From Schistocerca nitens (Eukaryota > Arthropoda > Insecta > Orthoptera > Acrididae): a DNA stretch of 64,000 bases. Below, piece by piece: positions 1 to 10,752 of the stretch. Numbering within the stretch: the first letter of the stretch is position 1; the number at the start of each line of letters is the position of its first letter. The stretch spans positions 15,064,501 through 15,128,500 of the forward strand of contig NC_064621.1 in the NCBI RefSeq assembly GCF_023898315.1. The letters are read 5' to 3'. Under the pieces are notes generated by a model. The model was given only the letters and a program-made list of their open reading frames with translations, did not search any database and had not been told where the DNA came from. Position numbers and translations under genes: made by a program.

Positions 1-235
1 TCGGTTGGTAGGACATGTTCTGAGGCATCAAGGGATCACCAATTTAGTATTGGAGGGCAGCGTGGAGGGTAAAAATCGTAGGGGGAGACCAAGAGATGCA
101 TACACTAAGCAGATTCAGAAGGATGTAGGTTGCAGTAGGTACTGGGAGATGAAGAAGCTTGCACAGGATAGAGTAGCATGGAGAGCTGCATCAAACCAGT
201 CTCAGGACTGAAGACCACAACAACAACAACAGCAT
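1..235 (+). mobile_element. 3' end of a non-LTR retrotransposon (LINE)
   Basis: The open frame at 5-211 reads as the extreme C-terminus of a LINE reverse-transcriptase polyprotein: GHVLRH, then a basic RRGRPR motif, then an LAQDR..WR motif, ending in TGA at 209-211. A short CAA-repeat tail follows at about 217-232, as expected at a LINE 3' end. The rest of the element lies outside the window to the left. The tail abuts a mariner fragment, so the LINE probably inserted into or beside it. The family (RTE, CR1 or similar) cannot be fixed from 68 residues. Confidence 0.7.
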
Positions 236-239
236 GGAG

Positions 240-600
240 AAGTCATTTGGAACACACCTGCATGACCGTAATGTCTGAAATCAGAGCAGATTGTTAAACG
301 GCGATCTTGTCGAACAAGTTTACCGATTTTTTCAATGTTTGCATCAGTTTTTGCTGACAATGGTCTGCCAGTGCGAGTGTCATCACTGGTGTCTTCGCGG
401 CCATCTTTAAATCGTTTAAACCACTCAAACACTAGTGTTCGCGATAAACAATCATCGCCATACACTTGTTGTAACATTACAAACGTTCCACTTGCAGATT
501 TTCCTAGTTTGAAACAAAATTTGATGTTAACACGCTGTTCTTTCTGTACACTCAACATTTTCCGACGCACAGACGAAACGTCAACTACTTAAAACAGACG
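240..600 (-). pseudogene. mariner transposase, N-terminal fragment
   Basis: The minus-strand frame starting at ATG 558 encodes about 90 residues of the mariner paired-like DNA-binding region. Visible are a first helix-turn-helix, the motif VFEWFKRFKDGRED, a GRP hinge and the DRRLTI segment. Similarity stops near position 285, so the rest of the second helix-turn-helix and the whole DD34D catalytic domain are missing. Upstream sequence to about 600 resembles mariner 5' untranslated sequence. It is a dead fragment, probably cut off by the LINE at 1-235 or by deletion. Confidence 0.75.
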
Positions 601-855
601 CCACGGGCAGACTGAGTGCAGGAGGCAGATGAAACTCGAGCAGTAGGCGGAGTGAGAGTCACGTGACAGGCCACGCGACTTTCAGCCTTATTGCATTCGT
701 TTTATTGTTTCACCAGTACTAGTCCGGTTTTTTGTAGCCACACCTCGTACACGTGGTGAGCGGACAAGGGGCCGCTGTGACGTCAAACACTACAAGTTCT
801 AGCGTGTCCAGCGAAAACATGTTTACGACGTGGGAGCGATCGCTGGGCTCGCACC

Positions 856-879
856 TCCCCCCCCCCCCCCCCCCCCCAG
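856..879. repeat. poly-C tract
   Basis: A run of more than 20 C residues within a C-rich stretch (CTCCC...AGC). The length is likely polymorphic and error-prone in sequencing. Confidence 0.9.
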
Positions 880-1130
880 CGCGCTAGTGGTCGCCCGCCT
901 CACGTGACAGGCATAGGCAGTGTCTCCGCGCGCTGGCCAGGGTGTGGCGAGGATTTGAACTAATTCAGTTGGAGCACGGACGTCGTGGTGACTGCACTGT
1001 GATATCAAAGATGTGTGTGCTGACTGTGTTGGAGAACAAGTGATGAACGTACTGCTCGAAATAAAGTCTTCAGTCCCTTCCCCCCTGCAAAATCAAAGGA
1101 CGTGACTTACGTTACTATAAGAGCAGATTA

Positions 1131-1680
1131 TTATTTGACGTGATTATGATAGACTACCAGTGAAAAAAGATAAGTGAGGGAGAAAGTTCGTATGTCTGTT
1201 CGATTATGGTGTTGGGATTTGAACTTGTGATAGATTTTTGTTATGGATGTAAGAAAAATGGCTTTCTCGCCGAGAAAATGGGACATCTTGAATAAATTAT
1301 AAATGATAATAATACATAGAAGTACAGTTTTCGAGACATTATCGTGTTGGAATTTGAATTTGGCGCAATTTTCTAGTGGATGTAGGCTTATAATAATAAT
1401 AAATAATAATAATAATAATAATAAATGATAATGAATGATAATAAATGACAATGAATGGTAATGAATGTTAATAAATGATAATGAATAATAATAAACAAAA
1501 GTAAGGTTTTGTAGTCATTATCGTGTTGGAATTTGAATTTGGATGGAATTTTCTAGTGGAGGCAGGTCAATAATAATAAATAATAATAATAAATGATAAT
1601 AAATAATAATAAATGGTAATAAATAATAATAAATGAATAATAATAAATGAATATTAATGAATGATAATCAATATCATAAT
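1131..1680. repeat. TAA-rich tandem repeat with embedded 50-bp motif
   Basis: Long TAA/TAATAAA microsatellite stretches (about 1390-1500 and 1565-1670) alternate with a conserved block beginning near 1204, 1338 and 1517. Each block carries the core GTGTTGGAATTTGAA or a close variant and a downstream TTCTAGTGGA-like core. This is roughly a three-unit degenerate minisatellite with a period of 135-180 bp. Minus-strand open frames here are low-complexity Ile/Leu-rich and not genes. Confidence 0.75.
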
Positions 1681-1728
1681 AAAGATAAGCATCTTGGATA
1701 ACATCGTGTGATGTTGCCGAGGCTACAT

Positions 1729-1764
1729 GCCGCCATCTTGGATGACGTCATCGCCGCCATCTTG
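1729..1764 (+). promoter_or_regulatory. paired YY1-like sites flanking a CRE-like palindrome
   Basis: Two copies of GCCGCCATCTTG (1729-1740 and 1753-1764) flank the palindrome TGACGTCA (1743-1750). GCCGCCATCTTG fits the YY1/pleiohomeotic core, and TGACGTCA is the full ATF/CREB site. The arrangement is seen directly; binding or promoter function is inferred. No transcription unit nearby can be tied to it. Confidence 0.45.
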
Positions 1765-2099
1765 AATACATTTGGCAACAATGCAGCGTGTCTTGACGCA
1801 TAGGTTTCCCTCTACTTGCGCATGCCTTCATCAAAGAACGACTGCTATCCTGGCTTGCCGTATCGTCCATTGAATATATTTGCAGTATGATTAGGCGGAA
1901 GTATGTTCTTCACTGTCATCCACATACCGCTGCTGATGCTTTGCGGTCTATAACATAAACCTCGAGGAGGAGGATTATAAAGGAAAATAGGTACCCCTAC
2001 GCTCTCTCGAATCAATACCGTGATGTTAAGTGACTGTAACTGTAGAAACGAGTTATTAACACCATAAATAACTCTCAACTTCAGGGATCACGTGTAGTT

Positions 2100-3440
2100 T
2101 TAAAATCCTAGGGATTTGTTCATTCCCGAATGCCTTATATGTGGTATAAAGTTCATTTAAGGTACATTGTCGGTTAGCGCTATTGGTTAGACCACAACGG
2201 AATACTAAGACTTATTTCCCGCGTGAAATTGTAGGATTCCATTTCAAAGTTTACGTTGTTCGTGTTGAACAAACTCGCTAGTCTCGCCAATTTCCCTGAA
2301 AAAATGTTAGTACGTGAGGAGGTAACAACCAGGACGTCCTGCCAGAGGTAGTGCATGCTATTTGGAATACTGTTATATATTTAAGGCACTTTTGTTCAGT
2401 GATGGCATTCTGAAACTTTGTAGATAGAAGACAGCGCAGTGAATATGTTCAAAATACTAAGAGCTTATATGTGATAGTGACTGTGAACTAAAACATACGG
2501 GTTCATTTCAAAGGACCCATCCAAACTTTCGGCCGACGAAACTCACTTTACACTTTTGTTCTCCACCACGTAACACATTAGTCTCGAGGAAAATAGGCGA
2601 TTGTCACCCGTTTTCGAAAAAGAAATTAATAAACAAGAAACAATGAGTTAGTGGCAGCGTAAAATATTGCATAAACATGCAGACTGGATTATCCTATAGC
2701 CACAAAAAACTAATTTATGAATAGAAGTCAGCGCGAATGCCATCATGCGGGAGTATAACTGCGGATATCTGCAATAATAATTACTTTGTGGTTAAAAGGT
2801 AAAGGACGGTTACAGCATGACGATTTTTAAGATATTCAACTATTTCCATTACTTGCGATCTATAATAATAATTATTTTTGTTTGTAGTTATTATTATTAC
2901 CCATTTGAAAAGGAGTGCTATTATGTTAATTGGAACGTACAGTTTGTGGTAAATGTATTCTTTACATCTAAAAATGGCACCATGCCTTCTTCGTACTTTT
3001 TTGCACAATTACACATGTTTATTATTTTCATCATACCAGAAGCTGCCTTACGCCTTGAGTCAGTATTATTTTGTCTGCAGCGGCAGAGGTCACTTATGCA
3101 TTTGCTAAAATCTGTCACAAAGGTACATAACGGATGTTCTAGGATACTCCATCTACTGGAATCCTCGTTTTGTAATCTGGCTCCTGTTCGTCTATATCAT
3201 ACACGAATAGCGTTCAGTATAAAATTAGTGGATCTATCAAAGTTCCTCCTAAATTACTGGTACACAATGCAACGCTTATTACGCTGAGAAATGTAGCTGG
3301 TTAACACGATTCAAAATTATGTCTAATTAATATTCATAAATGTACTACGATGCATGGCTAATATTTAACATTACGCAAGAGCAAATTGTAAGAGTAAGTA
3401 TCTTACGTTAGTCACTTGTTATATATAACTGGTAGCGGCT
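2100..3440. other. AT-rich stretch with no identifiable gene
   Basis: Contains a 156-codon open frame (2817-3287, plus) of Phe/Tyr/Ile-rich composition with no recognisable domain, and open frames on the opposite strand over the same bases. No splice-supported coding pattern was seen. Confidence 0.5.
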
Positions 3441-3449
3441 CTCCAGCCG

Positions 3450-3682
3450 CCATCAGATCTAAAAATGAGAAAATACAAACTAAAAATTTATCAGTGGGTT
3501 TATAAAACAAGAAAATGGATATTAAATGTGCGAATAAAGTGAAAAAAATACGTAATAATTACCGACTACGTGTCTAGTTCTCGGTGGTGTACTATTATTC
3601 GCACATTTAATGTCCTTTTTTTGATTTTATAAACGTACTGATATCGTTTTGTTTATGTTTCCTAACTTTTAGATCTGATGAT
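3450..3682. mobile_element. foldback (MITE-like) inverted repeat
   Basis: The left arm, about 3450-3541, and the right arm, about 3589-3682, are imperfect reverse complements. Matching landmarks are CATCAGATCTAAAA against TTTTAGATCTGATG, TTTATAAAA against TTTTATAAA, and TTAAATGTGCGAATAA against TTATTCGCACATTTAA. The arms are separated by about 47 bp. It has no coding capacity, and clean target duplications were not identified. Confidence 0.6.
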
Positions 3683-4284
3683 GGTTGCTAAGCCAAAACC
3701 GGTTATCAGTTTTAGAACAGTAGCATGTGACCAAGACATTAACTGCTGTAGTCTAAAAGTCGCCGGTCTCCCCAGTGGGTCAAATGGCCTCATTTCGCTA
3801 GTATGAAAAACACTCTGTGACAGTATTTCGTTTGACTTTCCAATGTCATAGAAATATTCGCAGAAAATTTCGCAAAAAATCGTCTCATTAATTACGACAG
3901 GAAGTTGTAACTTGCGGAACGTGCCTAGAATAGGTCAGACAGTGGGGTATTAAGATGTGGCCATGATCGGCCTCTGCTTCCTTAGTCAATGGAATGTAAT
4001 TACTAGGTTCGACTTCAGCAGACAAAAATGTAGGCCAGAGGCAATCATACCGTCAAAGATTACTCTAACCGAATGTAGTAAAATGGTTTACTAAGTTTTA
4101 ATTTCCGCGAGTGTGATGCAGATCTTATTTCTCTCATCCGCACAGGCTTCTTTAAAGAGTTTTCTGTCTTTAGCAGAATAATCTAGCCCGCATGATTACA
4201 TAGCACTTTGCGCAACTAATAGTGATGCTTAAACGACCTCACTTTTCCTGGTTTCTTAATCTGGTTTCAATCTGTGTTCAAGAC

Positions 4285-5080
4285 ACTGGAACTAAAGTTT
4301 TGCATCACCGAGATATGACATACAGGTATTTTGCTATTGTGACTGCCCCTGTACCGATCGGAAGGTCACTCCTGATGTTGTTCATATACATGTACACAGT
4401 TAACAAAAGCGGTATCTACGTGCAGAACGCCACACTCGAGTGGATTTAAGCTTTTCAGTTGAAAGTAAAGCACCAGTAGAGACGCATCAGAGACTTCTGT
4501 AGAGCAACAGACTGGTCACCCATCATGCCGCCAAGGACAATCGCGACCAGTGATCGGGTCCTCATCATCACGTTACACGTAAAAGGGTTGTCAGCAGGGC
4601 AAGTTGGCTGACGGTTGCACTGGAGTCAAAGTGATGTGGCGTGGAAATGGAACCGGCTCCAACTGACTGGCATTGTTGAGGACTTACACCGAACAGATCG
4701 TTCACGTTCAACAGCTGCACAGAATGATCGATATCTACGACTGTTGAGTCAAAGAAAACGTGGGTTAAGTGCTCCAGAACTGAATACGGCGTTCGAAGAG
4801 ACTGCAGGGGTTGTATCGCATCAGACTGTTAGGAGATGTTTGCATGATGCAAATCTCCATTTCCGACGACCGTGGCGAGCACCACAGACTCCGTTATAGG
4901 TGGAAAAGAAATCACGCAGAATGGACACCCCAGGATTTGCGTCGGGTGTTGTTCCCGGACAAAACTCGGATCTGTTCGTACCCTGATAACCGTAGACAAC
5001 GTGGTTGGTGAGAACCCGCTAATTTGGAACTCCTTCAACATCATATCCCATATGTGCAACAAGGTGTTGGTGGAGTGATG
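4285..5080 (+). pseudogene. Tc1-like transposase relic
   Basis: The frame 4615-4899 reads as a Tc1-type DNA-binding region: a DRYLRLL..R helix, APELNTAFEE, then VSHQTVRRCLHDANLH followed by RRP. An overlapping frame continues it (4811-5011) with WKRNHAEWTPQD and VLFPDKTR, which corresponds to the first catalytic-Asp block. There the usual SDESRF has become PDKTR, and at least one frameshift separates the blocks. The catalytic C-terminal half is not recognisable. Upstream sequence from about 4285 probably belongs to the element, but its ends were not found. Confidence 0.7.
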
Positions 5081-5087
5081 TTCTGAG

Positions 5088-5435
5088 ATGACTGTTTTTG
5101 AACGTCGACAACTGCGACGTACTCTGCTGGACCTATGCAGAATCGTGATTGAACGTGTAGGGAAGCAGCCTACTCACGCTGTAGTAAATTCACATCAGTT
5201 TCCATTGTGTGCCAGCCAGTCTGCTGTAACTAGCTCTGACGTCATAAATGTTGCGCAATACCTTAAAAATCAAGCAAATGACCTAAAACGTTTCTGGCAT
5301 GTCAGAAATAATACTAAATTGATGTGTGTTGAATATCAGTTCGATAACTTCAGCCATTTCCGAAATTTGGACGTTTTTCTGAAAAAATCATTGGCGCAAC
5401 AGAAAAGAGCTAGAGACTTCAAAATTTATATTTAG
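5088..5435 (+). CDS. unrecognised open frame, 115 codons
   Basis: An open frame directly downstream of the Tc1 relic. It encodes a basic protein without recognisable motifs. It could be Tc1 flanking sequence, part of another repeat, or chance. AT-rich DNA with an AATAAA-like signal (5456-5462) follows it. Confidence 0.15.
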   Translation: MTVFERRQLRRTLLDLCRIVIERVGKQPTHAVVNSHQFPLCASQSAVTSSDVINVAQYLKNQANDLKRFWHVRNNTKLMCVEYQFDNFSHFRNLDVFLKKSLAQQKRARDFKIYI

Positions 5436-5931
5436 ATTCATCTTTCATAATGATTTAATAAAAACAGTACTTTGGATTTTACAAATTAAGATTTTTGTGG
5501 AAATTCATGATTTTGTGGTTTTCGTCTCAAAACTGAAGGAAGCAAGATAGATTAAGTAGGCTACTAACTAAGGCTAGGATGTTTAGATTTAAATAGGTTG
5601 GAGGTCCGCTATGAATATGAAGATGTGAAAAGTTTCTTTTGAATACCTATAAAATTATAGCGATAGCGGATCTCAAAAGGGACAGTTCAGAGCTCATCTG
5701 CTGCGTGCAGTGTAATTAAATTAATTCTCTCGCCCAAAATACTTAGCCACGTCAAAATTTTATTATCAATACTTACCTGCGTGCTGAATGCACATTTAAA
5801 TTAAGAGCTTATTCGGCCATCAGCAAAAGAAGCTATAATTTATTATGTAACTTGAAGTGATGCGTTACTAGCCCAGCGGCTAGTCGGGAGAGCCGATTTG
5901 ATCAGGCGTTCCCTTAGCCGTCCGCACCGCG

Positions 5932-5975
5932 GCTTTATATATAAGAGCGCTGCGCGAGGAAGCAAGGCCCCAGTT
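5932..5975 (+). promoter_or_regulatory. candidate TATA/initiator core promoter
   Basis: TTTATATATAAG at about 5934-5945 is followed about 30 bp downstream by CCCAGTTC, close to the arthropod initiator TCAGT, in locally GC-rich DNA. This spacing fits a core promoter or the U3/R boundary of a solo LTR. No downstream gene was found, and sequence from 5700 to 6500 is otherwise unidentified. Confidence 0.3.
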
Positions 5976-6089
5976 CTCTCGAGACGCTGAATGACACGCC
6001 ATCTGTGTCGGCAGTCGCGCCGCATCGGTATCACTGCGACAAACAGCCTCGGGTGCCGTATTAAGTTACTAGAGATACGCGTAATCATG

Positions 6090-7690
6090 AAATCATTTCA
6101 AGTGATTTTCATTATCTAGCTTCAGTTTGCGTATTGTCGTATTTTCACGTGCCGTCGCGGGACAGACATTCTATCAATAATTTAGCGTGGCGTTTGATGA
6201 AATATTCTCATCAAATTATGGCGAGCATTCTTTTTAACATTTAATTCGGACATTTATAGTTGCATCAGCGCATTAGACTCTGAACTGCTCTGTTAGTTAG
6301 GTTGTAGGGATACTTGTGTGTTTTTATTTGTGACTTTGAGAATATACTCAACTATTTTGGAAAATCGTTTTTGATTAGAAATCCCGGACACTCTCCTAAT
6401 TCCTCAGAGCTATAAGCTGCAGCTATAATTATATTCTCATCTGAAGTTGGCACTAGGAACTCTAATTACAGGCTTCACGTTTTGTTAAATCACTTTCTGG
6501 GGGCTAAAAAGGAATTAGAGAGCCAGTGTTGAGAACGGCGAAAGACAGCATTAACAACATTCTAAAAGCTAGAAACTGATTCAACAAACAAACATTTGTA
6601 CTGCAATCATATTTTTCAACAAATAACTCGCCGCCCCACAAACGGTGGGAAAGTCTGGACCACAGCTTCCTTGACGATCTCATGGATGGTATGCCACGGC
6701 AGATTCAAGCCTGCATCTGGACAATGGGGCTGTTATTGACGTAGCTCAAGAGTGCTGTAAAAAAGCTCCCATGGGAAACAGACGATTTTGTCATTACACA
6801 AATGTTTGCTTTTTTGGTTGGCTAATCTGGAGACATTGCAGATGAATGAATATATACGCATGCGTCAGAGCCAATTTTTGTTTTTGTGCCATGAGTTTTA
6901 TAAGTAAGGGATGATGCAAGAGATTTGTTTTAATGAGTGTAATTGCACAGGTGACAATCAACCAAAGCATTATCTATAGCCCTATTAAAGTTACTTGACA
7001 GTTGACGTCTCTCACTTGTCACTACAGTGTTGCCGCATCGGTTGCCGGCAACCGCTCAGTTATAGGAGACAACAAACACGGCGAGGCACTTTAGAAATGC
7101 CGTTAATGTGTAACGCGGATCAGTGTTGGAAGCGGCTACCGCGAGGTACGACAGAAAAGCGAGATGCTCTGTCGACAGCTGATTTTAAGTGAACAGTGAC
7201 TGAACTGCGGCAGACAACTAGTTCTGTAACCCTGAAACTAAACTCTTGTCCTAACCTAACCACAACCTCGTGGTCTGCAGTGTGTGCGAGAAAAAGGCAG
7301 TCAACAGTGTGCGGTAAAAGTAAGACCACGATCGCTTTGTTAAGGCTAATCTTCACGAGCTTGGTTACTTGAAATTATCCTCACACTGTCTAGACGAGCT
7401 GCCGCTTTACCAACTGATGAGCAGTCCTGGTTGGCACTTGGTTGTAGATTATAGGGGCACACGCAGGTTCCAAACCTAAAAAGAATGATAGGAAGAAAAA
7501 TAAGAGCAACGATGTTGCATTCGTATATTTATGACCGTGATGACTCAGTTGCTCACGCAATGTCGTGCAAAACTTATCTAATGTAAACGGATCTCTGTGA
7601 GACAACTGGATACGAGACGTTGAATCGCGTTTTGTACGGAAGAGTACAGTAGTGTTTGGTTGGTGCCTTGTATGAAACATGTATTTCGAT
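6090..7690. other. stretch with no identifiable gene
   Basis: Open frames are under 80 codons and overlap on both strands. No transposase, reverse-transcriptase or splice-supported exon pattern was seen. Confidence 0.5.
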
Positions 7691-7697
7691 AACATCG

Positions 7698-7738
7698 TTG
7701 TGTGTGTGTGTGGGGGGGGGGGGGGCGGCGTGTGTGTT
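7698..7738. repeat. GT / poly-G microsatellite
   Basis: A (GT)n run passes into 14 or so G residues and then another GT run. The overlapping minus-strand proline/histidine-rich open frames are products of this repeat. Confidence 0.9.
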
Positions 7739-8248
7739 GTTTTTGGTGTGGTTATGGTGTGTGATGAAATACGCATGAGAGGACCAGACCCAGGATTCGG
7801 AATCCAAACACATCAAGAAAGAAAGCCTGACAAAGAACTGGAAGTGAAATGACCGATTTTTGTGGCAGTTTGGCAATGGCGAACGGTTCGGGCGTGATGC
7901 TGAGTACTCTCACTGCAGGAAACAAGCTCCAGCACGTGAAATGTCGACTGTCGAGTAACTGAAATCGCACTGTAGTTTCCTCGAGCCTAATACACTGTGG
8001 TGACAAGAATCGTGGTGCAGCTACGTGCACACATACAGATGGCGGTAACATCACTTACTCCAGTTACTGGCGGAGCTGTCATTTGTAATTCAGGTGATTC
8101 GTGTGAAAATGTTTCCGACGTATTTAGCCGTATGACGGAAATTGACGACTTTGAATGCCGAATGGTAGTAGAAGCTAATGCATGGGATAATCCTTTCCGA
8201 AATCGTTAGGAAATTGAAGTATTCCGTGATCCACAGTGTCAAGAGGGA

Positions 8249-8280
8249 AGGAAAAAAAAAAAGAAAAAGAAAAAAAAAAC
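8249..8280. repeat. A-rich purine tract
   Basis: Runs of A broken by single G residues directly precede the 5S-derived SINE body. Because that SINE lies on the minus strand, the tract appears on its strand as a T-rich 3' tail. Confidence 0.7.
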
Positions 8281-8284
8281 AGCA

Positions 8285-8518
8285 GCCGGTCATTTTGTCA
8301 CCTGATGCGGATACGGTGGTGCATGTGGTCAACACACCGTCTCCCAGCCAGCCATTGCCAGTTTTCGTGTCGGGTGACGCTACGTCTCAAGCAAATAGCT
8401 CCTCAATTGGGCTGAGTGCTTCCCACTTGCCAACAGCTCTCTGCTAGCCAAACGCGACAGCGCTTAACTTGGGTGATCTGACGGGAACCTGTGTTAGCAC
8501 TATGGCCAGGCCGTTGGC
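8285..8518 (-). mobile_element. 5S-rRNA-derived SINE (SINE3 type)
   Basis: Positions about 8452-8518, read on the minus strand, resemble the 5' and middle part of a eukaryotic 5S rRNA. On the plus strand the landmarks are GCTTAACTT, GGTGATCTGACGGGAACC and GCCGTTGGC, which are the complement of the 5S internal-promoter region. A CATCCAAGT-like segment expected just left of these is missing, so the head is partly deleted. The body (8285-8445) shares blocks with the sequence at the right window edge (63810-64000), showing a dispersed family. Confidence 0.65.
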
Positions 8519-8559
8519 GTCACGAGTGTGCGGAGAATGCAACATTCCGGGCGTCACCT

Positions 8560-9335
8560 CTCACCACGTAGAATGCAGCGCCCTGTGGCCTTGCGCAAAA
8601 TTATCACTGTTAACAAACAAGTAACAGTGTGTGAAATAACAGCGGAAATCAATGTGGGACGAACGTATCTGTTACTGCAGTGCGGTGAAATTTGGATTTA
8701 ATGGGATATTGCAGCAGACGAGGGAGGGAAGTGCCTTTGTTAACAGGACGACATCGCCTGTAGCTCCTCTCCTAGGCTTGTGACAATATCGGTTGGACTC
8801 GAGAGCACGGAAAACCGTGATCTGGTCAGATGAGTCCCGATTTCAGTGGTAAGAGCTGACGGTGGCGCAGACCTCGCGAAACCGTGGACCCAAGTTGTCA
8901 ACAAGGCACTGTACAAGCTGTCGGTGGCTTCATAATAGTGTGGTCTGTTTTTATATGGAATGGACTGGGTCCTCTGTCCCAACTAAACCGATCATTAATT
9001 GGAAACTGTTATTTTCGGCTACGCGAAGAACGTCGGTTTGAAGAACATACTGGACAATTCGAATGATTTAGCCACCCACATCGCCCGGCATCAATCCCAT
9101 CGACCATGTACCGGATGTAACAGAGAGGTCTCTTCGTGCACAGAAACCCACAACGGTAACAATTCCGCACTTTTGGACTGCTACAGAGGGAGCACGACTC
9201 AATATTTATGCACGGGATTTGCAACGACTTGTCGAGTGCATGTCACGTCTAGCTGCTGCACTGCGCGGCCAAAAGGAGGTCCGACACGGTATTAAGAGGT
9301 ATTCCGTAACTTTTGGCACGTCGGTGTACGTTACG
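8560..9335 (+). pseudogene. second Tc1-like transposase relic
   Basis: Frame fragments read VIWSDESRFQW around 8815-8850, the first DDE block with its Asp intact. About 9040-9160 then gives PGINPIDHVPDVTERSLRAQ-type sequence, the third block region. 9200-9290 gives IYARDLQRLVECMSRLAAALRGQ, the conserved C-terminal tail. Stops and frameshifts separate these pieces. TATTCCGTAACTTTTGGCAC just after the tail probably belongs to the 3' terminal inverted repeat. It is a different copy from the one at 4.3-5.1 kb, more complete at its C-terminus. Confidence 0.7.
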
Positions 9336-9459
9336 GAGCGGAAGACCGACTGTGCAGTTTCAGTTTCACCAGCCGAATATTAGGACAGTTCCTACGAAAT
9401 TAACACGGACTTTTACTTCGTAAAAGAGATGTCGGTGGAGTGCAAAGAAAGGCGGTTAC

Positions 9460-10279
9460 CTTCACCGGCGCTCGGCTGCTCTTCCTTGGTGGTGACAGTG
9501 ACGGAAGCGCCGTTCTCCTCCACGTCCTCCGCTTCCTCCCAGATCATGCCGAGCTGCGACGTCGCGATGGGCGCCACGGCGGCCACGTCCGCCGGCGTCA
9601 CCAGGTCGTCACGGTAGGCGTTGTTGAGGCTGCGGTAGAAGGCCTCGTCGGGGACGTGCAGCACGTCGTCGCCACCCGACGCCGCCGCCGCCGCCGCAGC
9701 AGCAGCAGCGGCCGCCGCCGCCGCCGCCACGGCCGCCGCGCGCCGCTCCGCCGCCCCCGCAGCCGCCACCGCCGCCGCCGACGGGCCGGCCGACGCCGAC
9801 GCCGACGCGGTCTGCTGCAGCAGCGACGTGATCTCCCGCGAGAGCCGCTCCGCCTCCAGGTCCTCGGCCGTGACGACGGGCACGCGCTCGTCGCCCGCCT
9901 CGCCGGTGCCCACCGCCGTGTAGAAGTCGAGCAGCTGTGCGATCACGGCCTGCTGCTCGTACAGCAGCAGTTCCAGCTTCTCGAGGCGTTCCCACATCTT
10001 GAGGTACTCCTGCGACAGCAGGTCGAGCGCCCTCCACGCGTACTTGAGCTCGGTCTCGAGGATGCTGAGCCGCGACCCGAGGCGCTCCATGAAGTCGCCG
10101 ATGATGAGGTCGACGCTGTGCGCGTAGCTGCCGACGCCGACGCCGACGCCGAGGCCGACGCCGACGCTGGTGGCGGCGGTGCCCCCGGGCGGCGGCGGCG
10201 ACCCGGCCGGCGAGGCGCCCGGCGCGCTCGGCCCACAGCCGGGCTGCGCCGTCTGCGGCTGCGGTGCGGTGGCCTCCAT
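9460..10279 (-). CDS. host-like coding exon, coiled-coil / poly-Ala protein (unidentified)
   Basis: An open minus-strand frame of about 273 codons in very GC-rich DNA. The chosen start, ATG at 10279, sits in a strong context (GCAGCCATGG); an in-frame ATG at 10417 would add 46 residues. The protein has a Gly/Pro/Ala-rich leader with a Val-Gly repeat and an amphipathic, Leu-rich probable coiled coil (start ERLGSRLSILETELKYAWR, then YLKMWERLEKLELLLYEQQ). A polyalanine tract follows, then acidic segments with AFYRSLNNAYRDD and LGMIWEEAEDVEE. The frame reaches a splice donor (GAAG|GTAACC, exon end 9460, phase 1) and would otherwise stop at 9413. Unlike its neighbours it lacks frameshifts and has structured, non-repetitive segments, so I regard it as a real exon. 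I do not recognise the family. Downstream exons are not in the left 9.4 kb as far as I can see. Confidence 0.6.
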
Positions 10280-10290
10280 GGCTGCCTCCT
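9470..10290. other. CpG-rich island over the exon
   Basis: GC content is far above the flanks, with dense CGCC/GCCG repeats. These include a GCC-type run coding the polyalanine tract (about 9675-9780) and a GACGCC hexanucleotide minisatellite (about 10130-10175). Other open frames in this interval on both strands are GC-rich shadows. Confidence 0.75.
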
Positions 10291-10752
10291 CAGCTGAGCG
10301 CAGCTGCTCCCTGCCGAACAGAGAGTGTCCGTCGAGGCCGACTATCTGCACTGTCGTTCTAATCTCGTTCGGTACTGTCGCACCACGTCCGCATTCGGAG
10401 CGGCGGGGGCAATGCAAAGGCGTCTACACACTAACGGAGAACATCTCGAGTGCGAGGTCGCAAGTTCAGTCTTTATTAAGACTTATTCGAAAAAATTGTG
10501 TTATCAATTATGATAGAAAAAATATTAGCTGCTAACGACTCACCGAGCGCATCGGGAGGTAGACAGAAAATGAGTGTCCGATAGGCGCAGAGATCAACCT
10601 TGTGTAGGACGTATACAGTAAGCTTCAGAAAATGAGTGCACACTGAATGAAAAATGACGCACCACAATGATCCTAAACGTTCGCACAATCGAGTTCAAAG
10701 ACCGAGTCCTTGCGATTACAAACCGAACGGGACTTTCAACCTGGTATCCACT

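Noticed and set aside
1131-1451. 106-codon minus-strand frame
   Set aside because: Low-complexity Ile/Leu translation of the TAA microsatellite.
2817-3287. 156-codon plus-strand frame as a gene
   Set aside because: AT-driven Phe/Tyr/Ile composition, with frames on the opposite strand and no motifs.
7250-7264. CCTAACCTAACC as insect telomeric repeat (TTAGG)n
   Set aside because: Only two units; an interstitial telomere would need more.
7390-7876. Histidine/proline-rich minus-strand frames
   Set aside because: Produced by the GT/poly-G microsatellite.
9440-10297. 285-codon plus-strand and other minus-strand frames in the GC-rich exon
   Set aside because: Arg/Ala/Gly-rich shadows of the GC-rich minus-strand coding frame.
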